A stretch of 64,000 nucleotides of DNA from Pseudahrensia aquimaris (GTDB lineage Bacteria > Pseudomonadota > Alphaproteobacteria > Rhizobiales > Rhizobiaceae): assembly GCF_042676045.1 (NCBI RefSeq), contig NZ_JBHTJV010000026.1, forward strand, positions 186,001 to 250,000, given 5' to 3'. The position numbers and the translations under genes are program-made. Under the pieces are notes generated by a model that worked only from the letters and a program-made list of their open reading frames with translations, did not search any database and was not told where the DNA came from. Below, piece by piece: positions 15,889-26,213 of this stretch. Position 1 is the first letter of the stretch; every line of letters begins with the position of its first letter.

Positions 15889-17022
15889 ATGAGCGACCTT
15901 CTCTCACCCCGCTCCGGCATCCGTCTGGACGACACTCAACGGCTCGCCTGGTTGCGGCTCGTGCGCAGCGAAAGTGTCGGTCCGGCAACGTTCCGAGATT
16001 TGATCAACTATTTCGGCACAGCGTCGGCTGCTCTCGATGCCCTTCCAGACCTTGCCGCCCGTGCCAAATCTGGAAAACGCATTACAATTGCGAGCGAAGA
16101 TCAAGCTGCGCAGGAACTGGAAGCTCTCTCACAACTCAACGGCCAAGTCATTTGCCTTGGGGAACCGGATTATCCCGCCGCCTTACGGGCTGTGGACGCA
16201 CCGCCACCGGTGATATCAGTTATCGGCAACCCAATGATTTTCGCAGAAAACACAGTCGCTTTCGTAGGTTCACGCAACGCATCCCTCTCCGGCATCAAGC
16301 TGACGGGCCAATTGGCATCAGAAACCGGGAAGTCAGGCTTCGCCACCGTCTCCGGACTGGCGCGGGGAATCGACGCCGCAGCCCATCATGCCAGCATTGA
16401 GACAGGAACCATCGCAGTGTTTGCCGGTGGTGTGGATCATATCTATCCCCGCGAAAACGCCGAGCTCGCTCAAGCCATAGTCGCAAATTCCGGTGCCATC
16501 GTCTCCGAAATGCCGCTTGGCTGGCAGCCAAGGGCGCAAGACTTTCCACGGCGCAATCGTATAGTCGCGGGCATAGCTTTGGGGTTGGTTGTTGTCGAAG
16601 CAGCGAAACGCTCCGGCTCGCTCATTTCTGCCCGTCTGGCAAACGAAATGGGCCGCATCGTCTTTGCAGTCCCGGGTTCGCCGCTGGACCCACGCAGCGA
16701 AGGGGCGAACCACCTCATCAAACAGGGAGCCACCCTGATCACATCGGCCAGAGACATCGTGGAAACGCTCTCGCCTCTCCGCGATATAAATATGCAGAGC
16801 GCCTACACATTAGAAGAAGGCGAGCGTCAGCCGCTTGATGCAAACCCCAGCGACAGCGAACGCCAGCGCCTGATAGACGCACTGGACCGAACGCCGGTTC
16901 ATGTCGATGAAATCGTCCGTTTCACAAATATTGAGGCCGCCAACCTCCACATGCTGTTGTTGGAACTGGATCTTGCAGGAAGGCTGGAGCGACACCCCGG
17001 AAACAAAGTCTCCATCATCTGA
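15889..17022 (+). CDS. dprA: DNA-processing protein DprA
   Basis: DprA loads RecA on incoming single-stranded DNA during transformation, and is kept in many bacteria not known to be competent. The 377-residue protein has an N-terminal helical (SAM-like) region, the Rossmann-like DNA-binding domain with FVGSRNAS, SGLARGIDAAAHHAS and AGGVDHIYPREN, and EMPLGWQPRAQDFPRRNRI. A C-terminal winged helix (RQRLIDALDRTPVHVDEIVR..., last 60 residues) is present. Start at 15889; the upstream open frame overlaps plsY and was excluded. Confidence 0.93.
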   Translation: MSDLLSPRSGIRLDDTQRLAWLRLVRSESVGPATFRDLINYFGTASAALDALPDLAARAKSGKRITIASEDQAAQELEALSQLNGQVICLGEPDYPAALRAVDAPPPVISVIGNPMIFAENTVAFVGSRNASLSGIKLTGQLASETGKSGFATVSGLARGIDAAAHHASIETGTIAVFAGGVDHIYPRENAELAQAIVANSGAIVSEMPLGWQPRAQDFPRRNRIVAGIALGLVVVEAAKRSGSLISARLANEMGRIVFAVPGSPLDPRSEGANHLIKQGATLITSARDIVETLSPLRDINMQSAYTLEEGERQPLDANPSDSERQRLIDALDRTPVHVDEIVRFTNIEAANLHMLLLELDLAGRLERHPGNKVSII

Positions 17023-17024
17023 TA

Positions 17025-17261
17025 CTAGAGCGTGCCATCCATATAAGCTCGGGCGAGCTCTTCCGGTGAAGCAGAACCTTCGTTCGTCAGAATTTCGCCT
17101 GCGGAGATCTTGTGCAGTGTCCCGGCTTCAACCATTGCCATTTCAATAAGATAACTCAGAAAATGCTGATTCTGCTCCTCGCTAAGGGAACGTAATTGGG
17201 TCAGCATTTCCTCAATATACTCCAATGCATCAGCACTCACCAACGCGCCCTTATCAGACAT
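17025..17261 (-). CDS. Small conserved-looking protein of unknown function (78 aa)
   Basis: A 78-residue acidic, helical protein (YIEEMLTQLRSLSEEQNQHFLSYLIEMAMVEAG) without membrane segment or signal peptide. It converges with dprA, two bases apart, and its codon usage is like that of its neighbours. Similar short helical proteins occur in rhizobia, but I cannot name a family. The 263 bases between its start and topA hold its promoter and that of topA; I see AT-rich sequence around 17370-17410 but no clear elements. Confidence 0.6.
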   Translation of the reverse strand: MSDKGALVSADALEYIEEMLTQLRSLSEEQNQHFLSYLIEMAMVEAGTLHKISAGEILTNEGSASPEELARAYMDGTL

Positions 17262-17524
17262 AACGACATCCTACATCTTGCACCCGCTAAGCGCGCGCAC
17301 CACAAACCGCCCGGTTTCAATTGTCAGGATTGCCCCCCAACATGACGGAAGGTGTCACAACCTAAAATTGATTGCAATATGCAACATACACACTTTTTTG
17401 GTGTATTTGACGCGCAGGTGCTGCGGCGCTTTTTAGTGCTGCGGCTGCGTGCGCATTTGCGTTCCTGCAAGAAGCGCACTATGTCCTGCCGCCAATCTCC
17501 AATCATAAAGTGCGCGTTCCTGAC

Positions 17525-20167
17525 ATGAAACTTGTCATTGTTGAATCCCCTGCCAAGGCGAAGACTATCAACAAATACCTTGGGTCCGATTACAAAGTTC
17601 TGGCCTCGTATGGTCACGTGCGCGATCTGCCACCTAAAGACGGATCAGTCTTGCCGGACGAAGATTTTGCGATGTCATGGACGGTCGATGGCAAGGCAAA
17701 GACCCGACTGGCAGACATTACAAAAGCTGCCAAAGACGCCGAACGCATCATCCTCGCCACTGACCCCGACCGCGAAGGCGAGGCGATCTCGTGGCACGTG
17801 CTGCAAGTGCTAAGTGACAAAAAGGTTCTCAAGGACAAGACAGTTGAGCGCGTTGTTTTCAACGCAATCACCAAAAAATCGATTCTTGACGCTATGGAGC
17901 ATCCACGCGAATTGGACGTGCCATTGGTCGACGCCTATCTCGCCCGCCGCGCACTCGACTATCTCGTAGGCTTCACACTCTCCCCCGTTTTGTGGCGCAA
18001 ACTGCCCGGTGCCCGTTCGGCTGGGCGCGTGCAGTCGGTCGCACTGCGCCTGATTTGCGAGCGTGAGAACGAGATTGAGCGTTTCAAGCCGCAAGAATAT
18101 TGGTCGATGACCGGCGTGTTCAAAAACAAGTCGGGTGTGGAATTTGAAGCGAAAATTTCCAGCTTTGAAGGCAAGAAGCTACAGCGCCTCGATATTCCAA
18201 ACGGCGACATGGCAGAGACCATCCGTAAAATGCTGATGGCAGCGGATTACAAAGTGCAGTCAGTTGAGGCCAAGCCCACGACCCGCAATCCCTATGCCCC
18301 CTTCACCACATCGACATTGCAGCAAGACGCATCCAGCAAGCTGGGCTTCTCCGCTTCGCGTACCATGCAAGTGGCGCAGAAGCTCTATGAGGGGATTGAT
18401 CTGGGTGGCGAGACGGTCGGTCTGATTACATATATGAGAACCGACGGCGTGCAGATGGCGCCGGAAGCCATTGATCAGACCCGTTCGGTCATCGGCGAAA
18501 AATTCGGTAAAATTTACTTGCCAGAAAAAGCCCGACTGTATCAGTCAAAGGCCAAGAACGCACAGGAAGCGCACGAGGCTGTTCGGCCAACCGATCTTAC
18601 ACGGCACCCCCGCGATGTCGCCGGAAAGCTCGATCAAGACGGTGCAAAACTCTACGATCTGATCTGGAAGCGCACGATTGCCAGCCAGATGGCATCAGCC
18701 AAAATCGAACGCACAACCGTTGAGCTTGAAGGCCGTGCTGATGGCAAAATCGCCACGATGCGCGCCAATGGCTCTGTAATTAAATTCGATGGCTTTTTGT
18801 CCGTCTATCAGGACATGAAGAAAGAGGGGGACGACGAAGACAAGCGTTTGCCTCCACTGACCGAAGGTGAAGCAATCAGCCGCGAATCCATCGAGAGCAA
18901 GCAGCATTTCACCGAGCCGCCTGCCCGCTATTCGGAAGCATCGCTCATCCGCAAGATGGAAGAACTGGGCATTGGCCGCCCGTCCACCTACGCATCAACC
19001 CTGGCGACTCTGGCGGCCCGGGACTACGTGACGATCGACAAGCGCCGCCTGACCCCCCACGCCAAGGGACGTTTGGTGACAGCGTTTTTGGAGAATTTCT
19101 TCAGCCGTTACGTGGAATACGATTTTACCGCCAGCCTCGAAGAGAAACTCGATAAAATCTCCGCCGGTGATTTGAAGTGGAAAGATGTTTTGCGCGATTT
19201 CTGGACCGAATTCTCCGCGCATGTGGACGAAACGAAAGACCTGCGCATCACGGAAGTGCTGGATACCCTCAACGAAGCGCTCGGTCCGCTCGCCTTCCCA
19301 GACGAAGGCGACGGCAAAGACCCCCGCGAATGCCCAACCTGCGGCGAAGGCCGCTTGAGCCTGAAGGTCGGCCGCTACGGCGCATTCATTGGCTGCTCCA
19401 ATTATCCAGAGTGTAAATTCACCCGCCAATTGGGCGCAGAAGGTCTGGAACAAAGCCAAGCGGCCCAAGAAGACAAGGTGCTCGGCGTCGATCCGGATTT
19501 CTCCGAAGAGGTAAAATTCAAGACAGGTCGCTTCGGCCCCTATGTGGAGCGCGGCGAAGGCAAAGAGGCAAAACGTGCGTCAATTCCAAAGGGGTGGGAC
19601 GCATCGGAAATCGATCTAGAACAAGCGCTCCGGCTGCTGTCGCTTCCACGCGAAGTGGGTGCGCACCCAGAGACGGGCAAGATGATCACGGCAGGCATTG
19701 GTCGCTACGGCCCATTCGTTCTGCACGAAGGCAAATATGCCAATCTGGAATCAGTCGATGAGGTCTTTACCGTTGGGTTGAACCGCGCGGTGACCGTAAT
19801 CGCGGAAAAAGCCGCCAAAGGTCCAGGCAGAGGCCGGGGCGCTGCTGCACTGAAAGAACTGGGGGATCACCCGACGCTTGGCGGCGCGATGAGCGTAAAG
19901 GACGGCCGCTATGGGCCTTATGTCAATCTAGGCAAGGTCAACGCCACACTTCCCTCGGGCACGGACCCTCAGGCTGTAACCGCCGAACTTGCGGTAGAAC
20001 TCATCAACGCCCGCATCGAGAAGACGGGCAAAGGCGTAGACGGCAAGAAAGTTGGCGGTACAGCGAAGAAGGCTCCTGCCAAGAAAAAGCCTGCGGCCAA
20101 GAAAAAAGCGCCTGCGAAGAAGAAGGCTCCCGCCAAAAAGAAAGCGCCTGCCAAGGCGGCTGAATAA
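17525..20167 (+). CDS. topA: DNA topoisomerase I
   Basis: Type IA topoisomerase that relaxes negative supercoils. The 880 residues show the Toprim domain (KLVIVESPAKAKTI at the start, TDPDREGEAISWH with the metal acidic residues), the active tyrosine in LITYMRTDG (about residue 307), the IGRPSTYA motif, and one four-Cys zinc ribbon (CPTCGEGRLSLKVG...FIGCSNYPEC, about residues 600-630). Three further degenerate C-terminal ribbon repeats follow (KTGRFGPYVERG, GIGRYGPFVLHEG, KDGRYGPYVNLG). The protein ends in a Lys/Ala/Pro-rich tail with K-K-K-A-P-A repeats, probably a DNA-contacting extension. ATG at 17525 preferred over a GTG five codons upstream. Confidence 0.97.
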   Translation: MKLVIVESPAKAKTINKYLGSDYKVLASYGHVRDLPPKDGSVLPDEDFAMSWTVDGKAKTRLADITKAAKDAERIILATDPDREGEAISWHVLQVLSDKKVLKDKTVERVVFNAITKKSILDAMEHPRELDVPLVDAYLARRALDYLVGFTLSPVLWRKLPGARSAGRVQSVALRLICERENEIERFKPQEYWSMTGVFKNKSGVEFEAKISSFEGKKLQRLDIPNGDMAETIRKMLMAADYKVQSVEAKPTTRNPYAPFTTSTLQQDASSKLGFSASRTMQVAQKLYEGIDLGGETVGLITYMRTDGVQMAPEAIDQTRSVIGEKFGKIYLPEKARLYQSKAKNAQEAHEAVRPTDLTRHPRDVAGKLDQDGAKLYDLIWKRTIASQMASAKIERTTVELEGRADGKIATMRANGSVIKFDGFLSVYQDMKKEGDDEDKRLPPLTEGEAISRESIESKQHFTEPPARYSEASLIRKMEELGIGRPSTYASTLATLAARDYVTIDKRRLTPHAKGRLVTAFLENFFSRYVEYDFTASLEEKLDKISAGDLKWKDVLRDFWTEFSAHVDETKDLRITEVLDTLNEALGPLAFPDEGDGKDPRECPTCGEGRLSLKVGRYGAFIGCSNYPECKFTRQLGAEGLEQSQAAQEDKVLGVDPDFSEEVKFKTGRFGPYVERGEGKEAKRASIPKGWDASEIDLEQALRLLSLPREVGAHPETGKMITAGIGRYGPFVLHEGKYANLESVDEVFTVGLNRAVTVIAEKAAKGPGRGRGAAALKELGDHPTLGGAMSVKDGRYGPYVNLGKVNATLPSGTDPQAVTAELAVELINARIEKTGKGVDGKKVGGTAKKAPAKKKPAAKKKAPAKKKAPAKKKAPAKAAE

Positions 20168-20173
20168 AGCCGC

Positions 20174-22480
20174 GTGGCCCCGTCTCCAAAGCGAAAGAAG
20201 ATACCCGGCCTGCCCTCGCGGGCGGCTCTACTTGCTTGGATCAAGGACAATCCCGACAAGACGGACAAGCGTTCAGTCGCCCGTGCGTTCAATTTGAAGG
20301 GACAACAGAAGATTGACCTGAAGGCCATGCTCAAAGATCTGGCGGCAGACGGTGTGCTGGAGAAAAAGGGCAAACGTTTTGCCAAACCCGGCACACTGCC
20401 GACCGTGACAGTGCTGGATATTCTCACCCGCGATCGCGACGGCGGACTTCTGGCCAAGCCTGTTGATTGGGACGAGGCCACAGGCGGCAAAGCGCCCACC
20501 GTTGCCATCGTCCAAGACCGCAATGCCAAAGGGCCAACGGCAGGCATAGGCGACCGCGTTCTTGCACGGATACGCAACGAAAGCGGCTCCTACCGCGCCA
20601 AAGTCATGAAGATTTTGGATAAAGACCGTGGCACGGTGCTCGGCGTCTACCGCGCCAACAAAAAGCCCGAAGATGGCATGGCCGGTCGCATTGAGCCCGT
20701 TGAGCGCAAGCAAGACGAATTGATGGTGCTGGAAAACGCAGTGGGTGACGCTCAGGACGGCGATTTGGTCGAGGTAACAATCGCAAAATCAGGTCGCTAT
20801 GGCCTGAAACGGGCAAAAATCGAGCGCGTGATAGGCGACTACCGTTCGGAAAAAGCCGTGTCACTGATTGCGCTGCATCAGCATAAGATCCCCATCGATT
20901 TTCCCGATGCGGTGATGAAAGAGGCCGAAAAGGCTGGCCCCGCTGACATGAAAAAGCGCGAGGATTGGCGCGAACTGCCCCTCATAACAATCGATCCGGC
21001 TGACGCCAAAGACCACGACGATGCGATTTATGCCGCGCCCGATGATAATGAAAACAACAAAGGCGGTTTCGTTGTCACTGTGGCTATCGCGGACGTATCT
21101 TGGTATGTGCGCCCCGGCTCGCAGATGGACCAGGAAGCCCAAAAGCGCGGCAATTCTGTCTACTTTCCTGATCGCGTCGTGCCGATGCTGCCGGAGCGTA
21201 TTTCCAATGAATTGTGCTCACTGAAGGAAGACGTCGACCGCCCTGCTCTTGCCGTCAGAATGATTTTCGACGCAGACGGCCACAAACGCAGCCACACGTT
21301 CCACCGCATCATGATGCGCTCCCATGCCCGACTGGCCTATACCGAGGCTCAGGACGCCATAGACGGGCGCGACGCGCCCCGCGCCCAACCGTGGCTTGAA
21401 AATGTGCTCAAGCCGCTGTGGCAGGCTTATTTCGCCTTGCGCAAAGGGCGCAATGATCGGGGACCGCTGGAACTCGACATGCCCGAGCGTAAAATCCTGC
21501 TGGATGAGAACGGCAACGTTGACCGCGTGATCGTTCCCCCACGGCTGGATGCGCACAAACTGGTCGAAGAATTCATGATTCAGGCCAATGTGGCCGCAGC
21601 TGAGACGCTGGAGCGCAAAAAGCAGCCGCTGATCTACCGCACCCATGATGCACCTTCTATGGCGAAGCTGGAAAGCCTGCGCGAATTTCTGCGTTCGCTT
21701 GCCATTCCGCTCGCCCGCGCTGGGCAATTAAGGCCCACCCATTTCAACGACATTCTTCGGCAGGTGGAAGAAACCGAGCACAAGGAATTGGTCAATCAGG
21801 TTGTGCTGCGCTCACAGTCGCAAGCGGCCTATACCCAAGGCAATATCGGCCATTTTGGCCTGAACCTTGCTAAATATGCCCACTTCACCTCACCCATCCG
21901 CCGTTATGCAGATTTAATCGTCCACCGCGCGCTCGTCGGCGCATTGGGACTGGGTGACGGCGCCATCACGCCGGAGGAAGAAGCGCGGCTGGACGTGATT
22001 GCCGAAGAAATATCTCTCACCGAACGGCGCGCCATGCTGGCAGAACGCCAAACCGTGGATCGCCTCATATCGGCACATTTGGCGGACAAGATCGGCGCAG
22101 AATTCGATGGACGCATCAACGGCGTCACCCGCGCTGGCTTGTTTGTTACGCTCACCGAAACCGGTGCGGATGGTTTCATCCCGATTTCCAAATTGGGCGA
22201 TGATTATTATATCTACAACGAAACAACTCATGCGGTTCAGGGCGAACACTCTGGCACACTGTTCCAAATGGGCGATGAAGTACGCGTCAAATTGATAGAA
22301 GCCACCCCCTTGGCAGGGGCGCTGCTTTTCCAGATGATTAGCGAAGGGCGCGAAGGCGATGCCCTGCCCCGCACCAAGCGTTCCCGACCGGGTTCGCCTT
22401 CGGGCAAGCCAAAACGGCCGCCGAAGCGAGCAGGTGGTGGAAACAAATTCGGCCAGAAGCGTTCCTCACGCGGGCGCTAA
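20174..22480 (+). CDS. rnr: Ribonuclease R
   Basis: Processive 3'-5' exoribonuclease of the RNB family that degrades structured RNA. The 768-residue protein has an N-terminal winged-helix region, cold-shock domains, the RNB catalytic segment IDPADAKDHDDAIYA (acidic metal ligands, about residues 275-289) and DRVVPMLPERISNELCSL. Then come the YAHFTSPIRRYADLIVHR motif and a C-terminal S1 domain (GRINGVTRAGLFVTLTETGADGFI) with a basic, Gly/Pro-rich tail. GTG start seven bases after topA. In rhizobia topA-rnr-DUF983-NUDIX-rpmG is a familiar order. Confidence 0.96.
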   Translation: MAPSPKRKKIPGLPSRAALLAWIKDNPDKTDKRSVARAFNLKGQQKIDLKAMLKDLAADGVLEKKGKRFAKPGTLPTVTVLDILTRDRDGGLLAKPVDWDEATGGKAPTVAIVQDRNAKGPTAGIGDRVLARIRNESGSYRAKVMKILDKDRGTVLGVYRANKKPEDGMAGRIEPVERKQDELMVLENAVGDAQDGDLVEVTIAKSGRYGLKRAKIERVIGDYRSEKAVSLIALHQHKIPIDFPDAVMKEAEKAGPADMKKREDWRELPLITIDPADAKDHDDAIYAAPDDNENNKGGFVVTVAIADVSWYVRPGSQMDQEAQKRGNSVYFPDRVVPMLPERISNELCSLKEDVDRPALAVRMIFDADGHKRSHTFHRIMMRSHARLAYTEAQDAIDGRDAPRAQPWLENVLKPLWQAYFALRKGRNDRGPLELDMPERKILLDENGNVDRVIVPPRLDAHKLVEEFMIQANVAAAETLERKKQPLIYRTHDAPSMAKLESLREFLRSLAIPLARAGQLRPTHFNDILRQVEETEHKELVNQVVLRSQSQAAYTQGNIGHFGLNLAKYAHFTSPIRRYADLIVHRALVGALGLGDGAITPEEEARLDVIAEEISLTERRAMLAERQTVDRLISAHLADKIGAEFDGRINGVTRAGLFVTLTETGADGFIPISKLGDDYYIYNETTHAVQGEHSGTLFQMGDEVRVKLIEATPLAGALLFQMISEGREGDALPRTKRSRPGSPSGKPKRPPKRAGGGNKFGQKRSSRGR

Positions 22481-22497
22481 TAGGGACAAGGCAGACG

Positions 22498-22908
22498 ATG
22501 AGCACAACCACCTTCACCGAAACCAAACGCCCGATCTGGCCCGCGATCAAACGAGGTCTGCGCAGCCGCTGCCCAAATTGCGGCGAAGGTAAAATGTTCT
22601 CTTCATTTGTGAAAGTGAACGGCGAATGTCCTTCTTGCGGCGAAGAATTGCACCACCACCGTGCCGATGATTTTCCGCCTTATCTTGTTATTTTCATCGT
22701 TGGCCACGTCATAATTACTGGTGTTTTGCTGGTTGAGGTTCGCTATGCGATCTCGACGTGGGCGCATCTCGCCATTTGGATCCCGCTCACCATCGCCATG
22801 TCGCTGGCGCTTCTGCAGCCGCTCAAAGGCGGCGTGATCGGCATGCAATGGGCCACGCGCATGCACGGATTCGGCGGGCATCCTGATGACAAGGGTGGCG
22901 ATCAATGA
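22498..22908 (+). CDS. DUF983 family membrane protein with a zinc ribbon
   Basis: A 136-residue protein with two C-x-x-C pairs near the N-terminus (RCPNCGEGKMF at about residue 23 and ECPSCGEELHHH at about 41), probably a zinc ribbon. It is followed by two hydrophobic segments (about residues 60-78 and 88-107). The pattern H-H-H-R-A-D-D-F-P-P-Y is the DUF983 mark. Function unknown. It overlaps the NUDIX gene by four bases (ATGA). Confidence 0.88.
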   Translation: MSTTTFTETKRPIWPAIKRGLRSRCPNCGEGKMFSSFVKVNGECPSCGEELHHHRADDFPPYLVIFIVGHVIITGVLLVEVRYAISTWAHLAIWIPLTIAMSLALLQPLKGGVIGMQWATRMHGFGGHPDDKGGDQ

Positions 22909-23678
22909 ACGACAGAGCACCAAAGATCCTGTCAGGCGGCATGACTCGCGACGAGATGGACGAGGCTGCGGCGATGGACGGTTCCAAGCGCAGCCCCAAC
23001 ATGCCGCCGCGCGATGCCTCAACGCTGATTGTGCTGGATGGCAAAGGCTCAAATCCAAAGGTGTTGATGGGCCGTCGCAGCCTGAAACACAAATTCATGC
23101 CCGGCCTTTTCGTCTTTCCCGGCGGCCGTGTGGACAAATTCGACGGCTCCGCCCCGGCATCAAGCGAATTGCATCCCATTGTCGAAGCAAAGATCGTCAA
23201 CACCTTGCGCAAGCGCCCCACCAAACGCCGCGCCCGTGCCTTGGCTTTGGCCAGCATCCGCGAGACCTATGAGGAAACGGGGCTTCTGCTTGGCGAAAAG
23301 TGCGATCACGACAAACCCATCGACCATAAGGACTGGTGCGCCTTTGCCGACCACAGCGTTATGCCGTCTCTTAGCGAACTGCGCTTGATAGCCCGTGCAA
23401 TAACTCCGCCAGGTCGCAACCGGCGCTTTGATGCGTGGTTCTTCACCGCAAGGGCCGAAACCATCGCCCACCGGCTCGAAGAACTTCCAACGAAGGAGCT
23501 GGAAGACATTCACTGGCTCACTCTGGAAGACGCGCTCAAACTTGAATTGCCAGTCATTACGGTGACGGTTCTCAAAGAATTACAAGAACGCCTCGCTGCT
23601 GACCCCGATTTGAAGCCCGAAACAGAACTGCCGTTTTTCCACCTGCGCGGTAAGCAATTCCTGCGCGATATGATTTGA
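22905..23678 (+). CDS. NUDIX hydrolase
   Basis: A 257-residue member of the NUDIX superfamily. The nudix box is split in the manner of the larger coenzyme A-type relatives: FVFPGGRVDKFD near residue 70 and, after an insertion of about 40 residues, ALASIRETYEETGLLLG (R-E-x-x-E-E-x-G core, about residues 113-129). The C-terminal half (LRLIARAITPPGRNRRFDAWFF) fits substrate recognition of a nucleoside diphosphate derivative; the actual substrate cannot be told. Coupled to the DUF983 gene upstream. Confidence 0.85.
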   Translation: MNDRAPKILSGGMTRDEMDEAAAMDGSKRSPNMPPRDASTLIVLDGKGSNPKVLMGRRSLKHKFMPGLFVFPGGRVDKFDGSAPASSELHPIVEAKIVNTLRKRPTKRRARALALASIRETYEETGLLLGEKCDHDKPIDHKDWCAFADHSVMPSLSELRLIARAITPPGRNRRFDAWFFTARAETIAHRLEELPTKELEDIHWLTLEDALKLELPVITVTVLKELQERLAADPDLKPETELPFFHLRGKQFLRDMI

Positions 23679-23700
23679 CCTCCACAAAGGAAACCATCCG

Positions 23701-24075
23701 ATGAAAAGTGCTAAAGACTATCTTGCTGAAGCCAACGCGGTCGTCCCCCGCATATCCGCAGAAGAAGCCGTAACAAAGCACGGTGCGCCGAATGCTGTGT
23801 TCATCGACGTGCGTGACAGCGCATCCATCGAACAAAGCGGCACAATCGCAGGCGCGGTGCGCGTTCCCCGTGGCATGATGGAATTTGCTGCCGATGCGTC
23901 GATGGAAAACTTCCACAATCCGGCGCTGAAAAAGGACGCAGATATTTACCTCGTCTGTGGCGCAGGCGGTCAAGCCGCACTCGCTGGCAAGACGCTTAAA
24001 GACATGGGATATGCATCAGTCACCAATGTCGGTGGGTTTGGAGACTGGAAAGAGGCTGGTGGCCCGACTGAATGA
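23701..24075 (+). CDS. Rhodanese-like sulfurtransferase domain protein
   Basis: A 124-residue single rhodanese domain: VFIDVRDSASIEQSGTIAGAVRVPRGMMEF, then DIYLVCGAGGQAALAGKTLKDMGYASVTNVGGF. The active-site Cys is present in the loop CGAGGQA (about residue 88), so sulfur or selenium transfer is possible. No signal peptide, hence cytoplasmic. An AAAGGAAA site lies just upstream of the ATG. It is the last gene before a 127-base gap and rpmG. Confidence 0.88.
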   Translation: MKSAKDYLAEANAVVPRISAEEAVTKHGAPNAVFIDVRDSASIEQSGTIAGAVRVPRGMMEFAADASMENFHNPALKKDADIYLVCGAGGQAALAGKTLKDMGYASVTNVGGFGDWKEAGGPTE

Positions 24076-24098
24076 GGCATCTGCCGCGGTTGTGAAGG

Positions 24099-24126
24099 TT
24101 GACAAATCTCGCAGTCGTTCTAAACA
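24099..24126 (+). promoter_or_regulatory. Candidate sigma-70-type promoter of rpmG
   Basis: TTGACA (24099-24104), a 16-base spacer and TAAACA (24121-24126), about 75 bases before the rpmG start. The -35 box is perfect, the -10 box only fair. Confidence 0.45.
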
Positions 24127-24202
24127 CGCATCACACAGCGCGAGCCTCTGCTCTGCGCAAGCATTTTCGCGCGACACGCGCTTATTCTGAAGAGACAAAA
24201 CG

Positions 24203-24370
24203 ATGGCCAAGGCAACCACGATCAAGGTGAAGCTGAATTCGACCGCTGACACCGGCTTTTATTACGTGACGAAAAAGAACTCGCGCACGATGACGGAAAA
24301 GCTGACCAAAAAGAAATACGACCCGATTGCCAAAAAGCACGTCGAGTTCAAAGAAGGCAAAATCAAGTAG
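24203..24370 (+). CDS. rpmG: 50S ribosomal protein L33
   Basis: A 55-residue protein, MAKATTIKVKLNSTADTGF..., continuing YYVTKKNSRTMTEKLTKKKYDP and ending KHVEFKEGKIK. This is the standard alphaproteobacterial L33 of the large ribosomal subunit, of the form without zinc-binding cysteines. An AAGAGACAAAACG leader precedes the ATG. A strong intrinsic terminator follows 45 bases after the stop. Confidence 0.97.
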   Translation: MAKATTIKVKLNSTADTGFYYVTKKNSRTMTEKLTKKKYDPIAKKHVEFKEGKIK

Positions 24371-24415
24371 ATCTTGTTTTCCGTGGCCTAGCGTAAGGCC
24401 AAAAAGAACTTCGAA

Positions 24416-24446
24416 AGCCACTGTGCGTTTTGCCGGTGGCTTTTTT
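24416..24446 (+). terminator. Rho-independent terminator of rpmG
   Basis: AGCCAC pairs with GTGGCT across a 14-base loop and is followed by TTTTTT (24441-24446). On the other strand it is followed by a weaker T-tract, so it may also stop minus-strand transcripts. Confidence 0.8.
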
Positions 24447-24483
24447 GTGTCTGAAGATAGCAAAATCTGAGAATGAAAGTGGC

Positions 24484-24660
24484 CGGTCGGCATATGCGAA
24501 ACGTACGAGGAGGCACATCTTGCACTGCCGGCCGACCGACCCCACGGACCCAGGAGATGCGGCGGGCCTGGGCGTCCCCGAGGGGTATTTCAAGGGCAAG
24601 ATGGAGTGCGAGACCACACCTTGCGCTAGAGAGCGCAAAATGGGCCAAACGGCAGCGTAT
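24484..24660. ncRNA. Candidate structured non-coding RNA between rpmG and pleD
   Basis: Four independent pairings are visible. CGGTCGGC (24484-24491) pairs with GCCGACCG (24531-24538). CCCAGG (24549-24554) pairs with CCTGGG (24567-24572), prolonged by GGA/TCC around a two-base bulge. CCC/GGG closes a CGAG loop (24577-24583 area). TTGCGCT (24621-24627) pairs with AGCGCAA (24632-24638) around an AGAG tetraloop. The block is sharply bounded by AT-rich DNA. I find none of the signature sequences of RNase P RNA, SRP RNA or tmRNA. Strand is undecided: GATAAT at about 24677-24682 read on the minus strand could be a -10 box, and the bidirectional terminator at 24416-24446 would then end the transcript. 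Confidence 0.4.
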
Positions 24661-24770
24661 CGCAATGTTCGATAAAGCTAATTATCGTTGTGTAGTAAAG
24701 GGTTAAGGTAAATTTACAGGCTTAACGTCTGCTTGCAAAAACCGTTCAAATTTAGAACAAATTCAAACTA

Positions 24771-26147
<1,377 letters not shown>

Positions 26148-26213
26148 GTCTTGCTACTCCAAACTTTCCAATCCGTACCCAAACAACGTTTGAGAACCCC
26201 AGTCGCGCTGCAT

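Larger units (their letters stand above)
24371..24770. other. 400-base region between convergent rpmG and pleD
   Basis: It contains the rpmG terminator (24416-24446), a GC-rich block of about 180 bases with several strong hairpins (24484-24660, listed as a candidate RNA), and an AT-rich stretch (24665-24770) that leads to the pleD stop. Several frames are open through the GC-rich block on both strands, but none has a ribosome binding site or family resemblance. Confidence 0.6.

Noticed and set aside
20050..20160. Repeated codons at the end of topA as a DNA repeat or CRISPR-like element
   Set aside because: They encode the K-K-K-A-P-A tail and have no constant-length spacers.
24430..24706. 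Overlapping open frames on both strands through the rpmG-pleD block
   Set aside because: No ribosome binding site and no family resemblance; open frames in several phases are expected in GC-rich structured DNA. Kept instead as a candidate RNA.
24700..24726. Two TTAA half-sites (GGTTAAGG and CTTAACG) as a CtrA box
   Set aside because: The half-sites are about 15 bases apart rather than 7 and do not match the consensus spacing.
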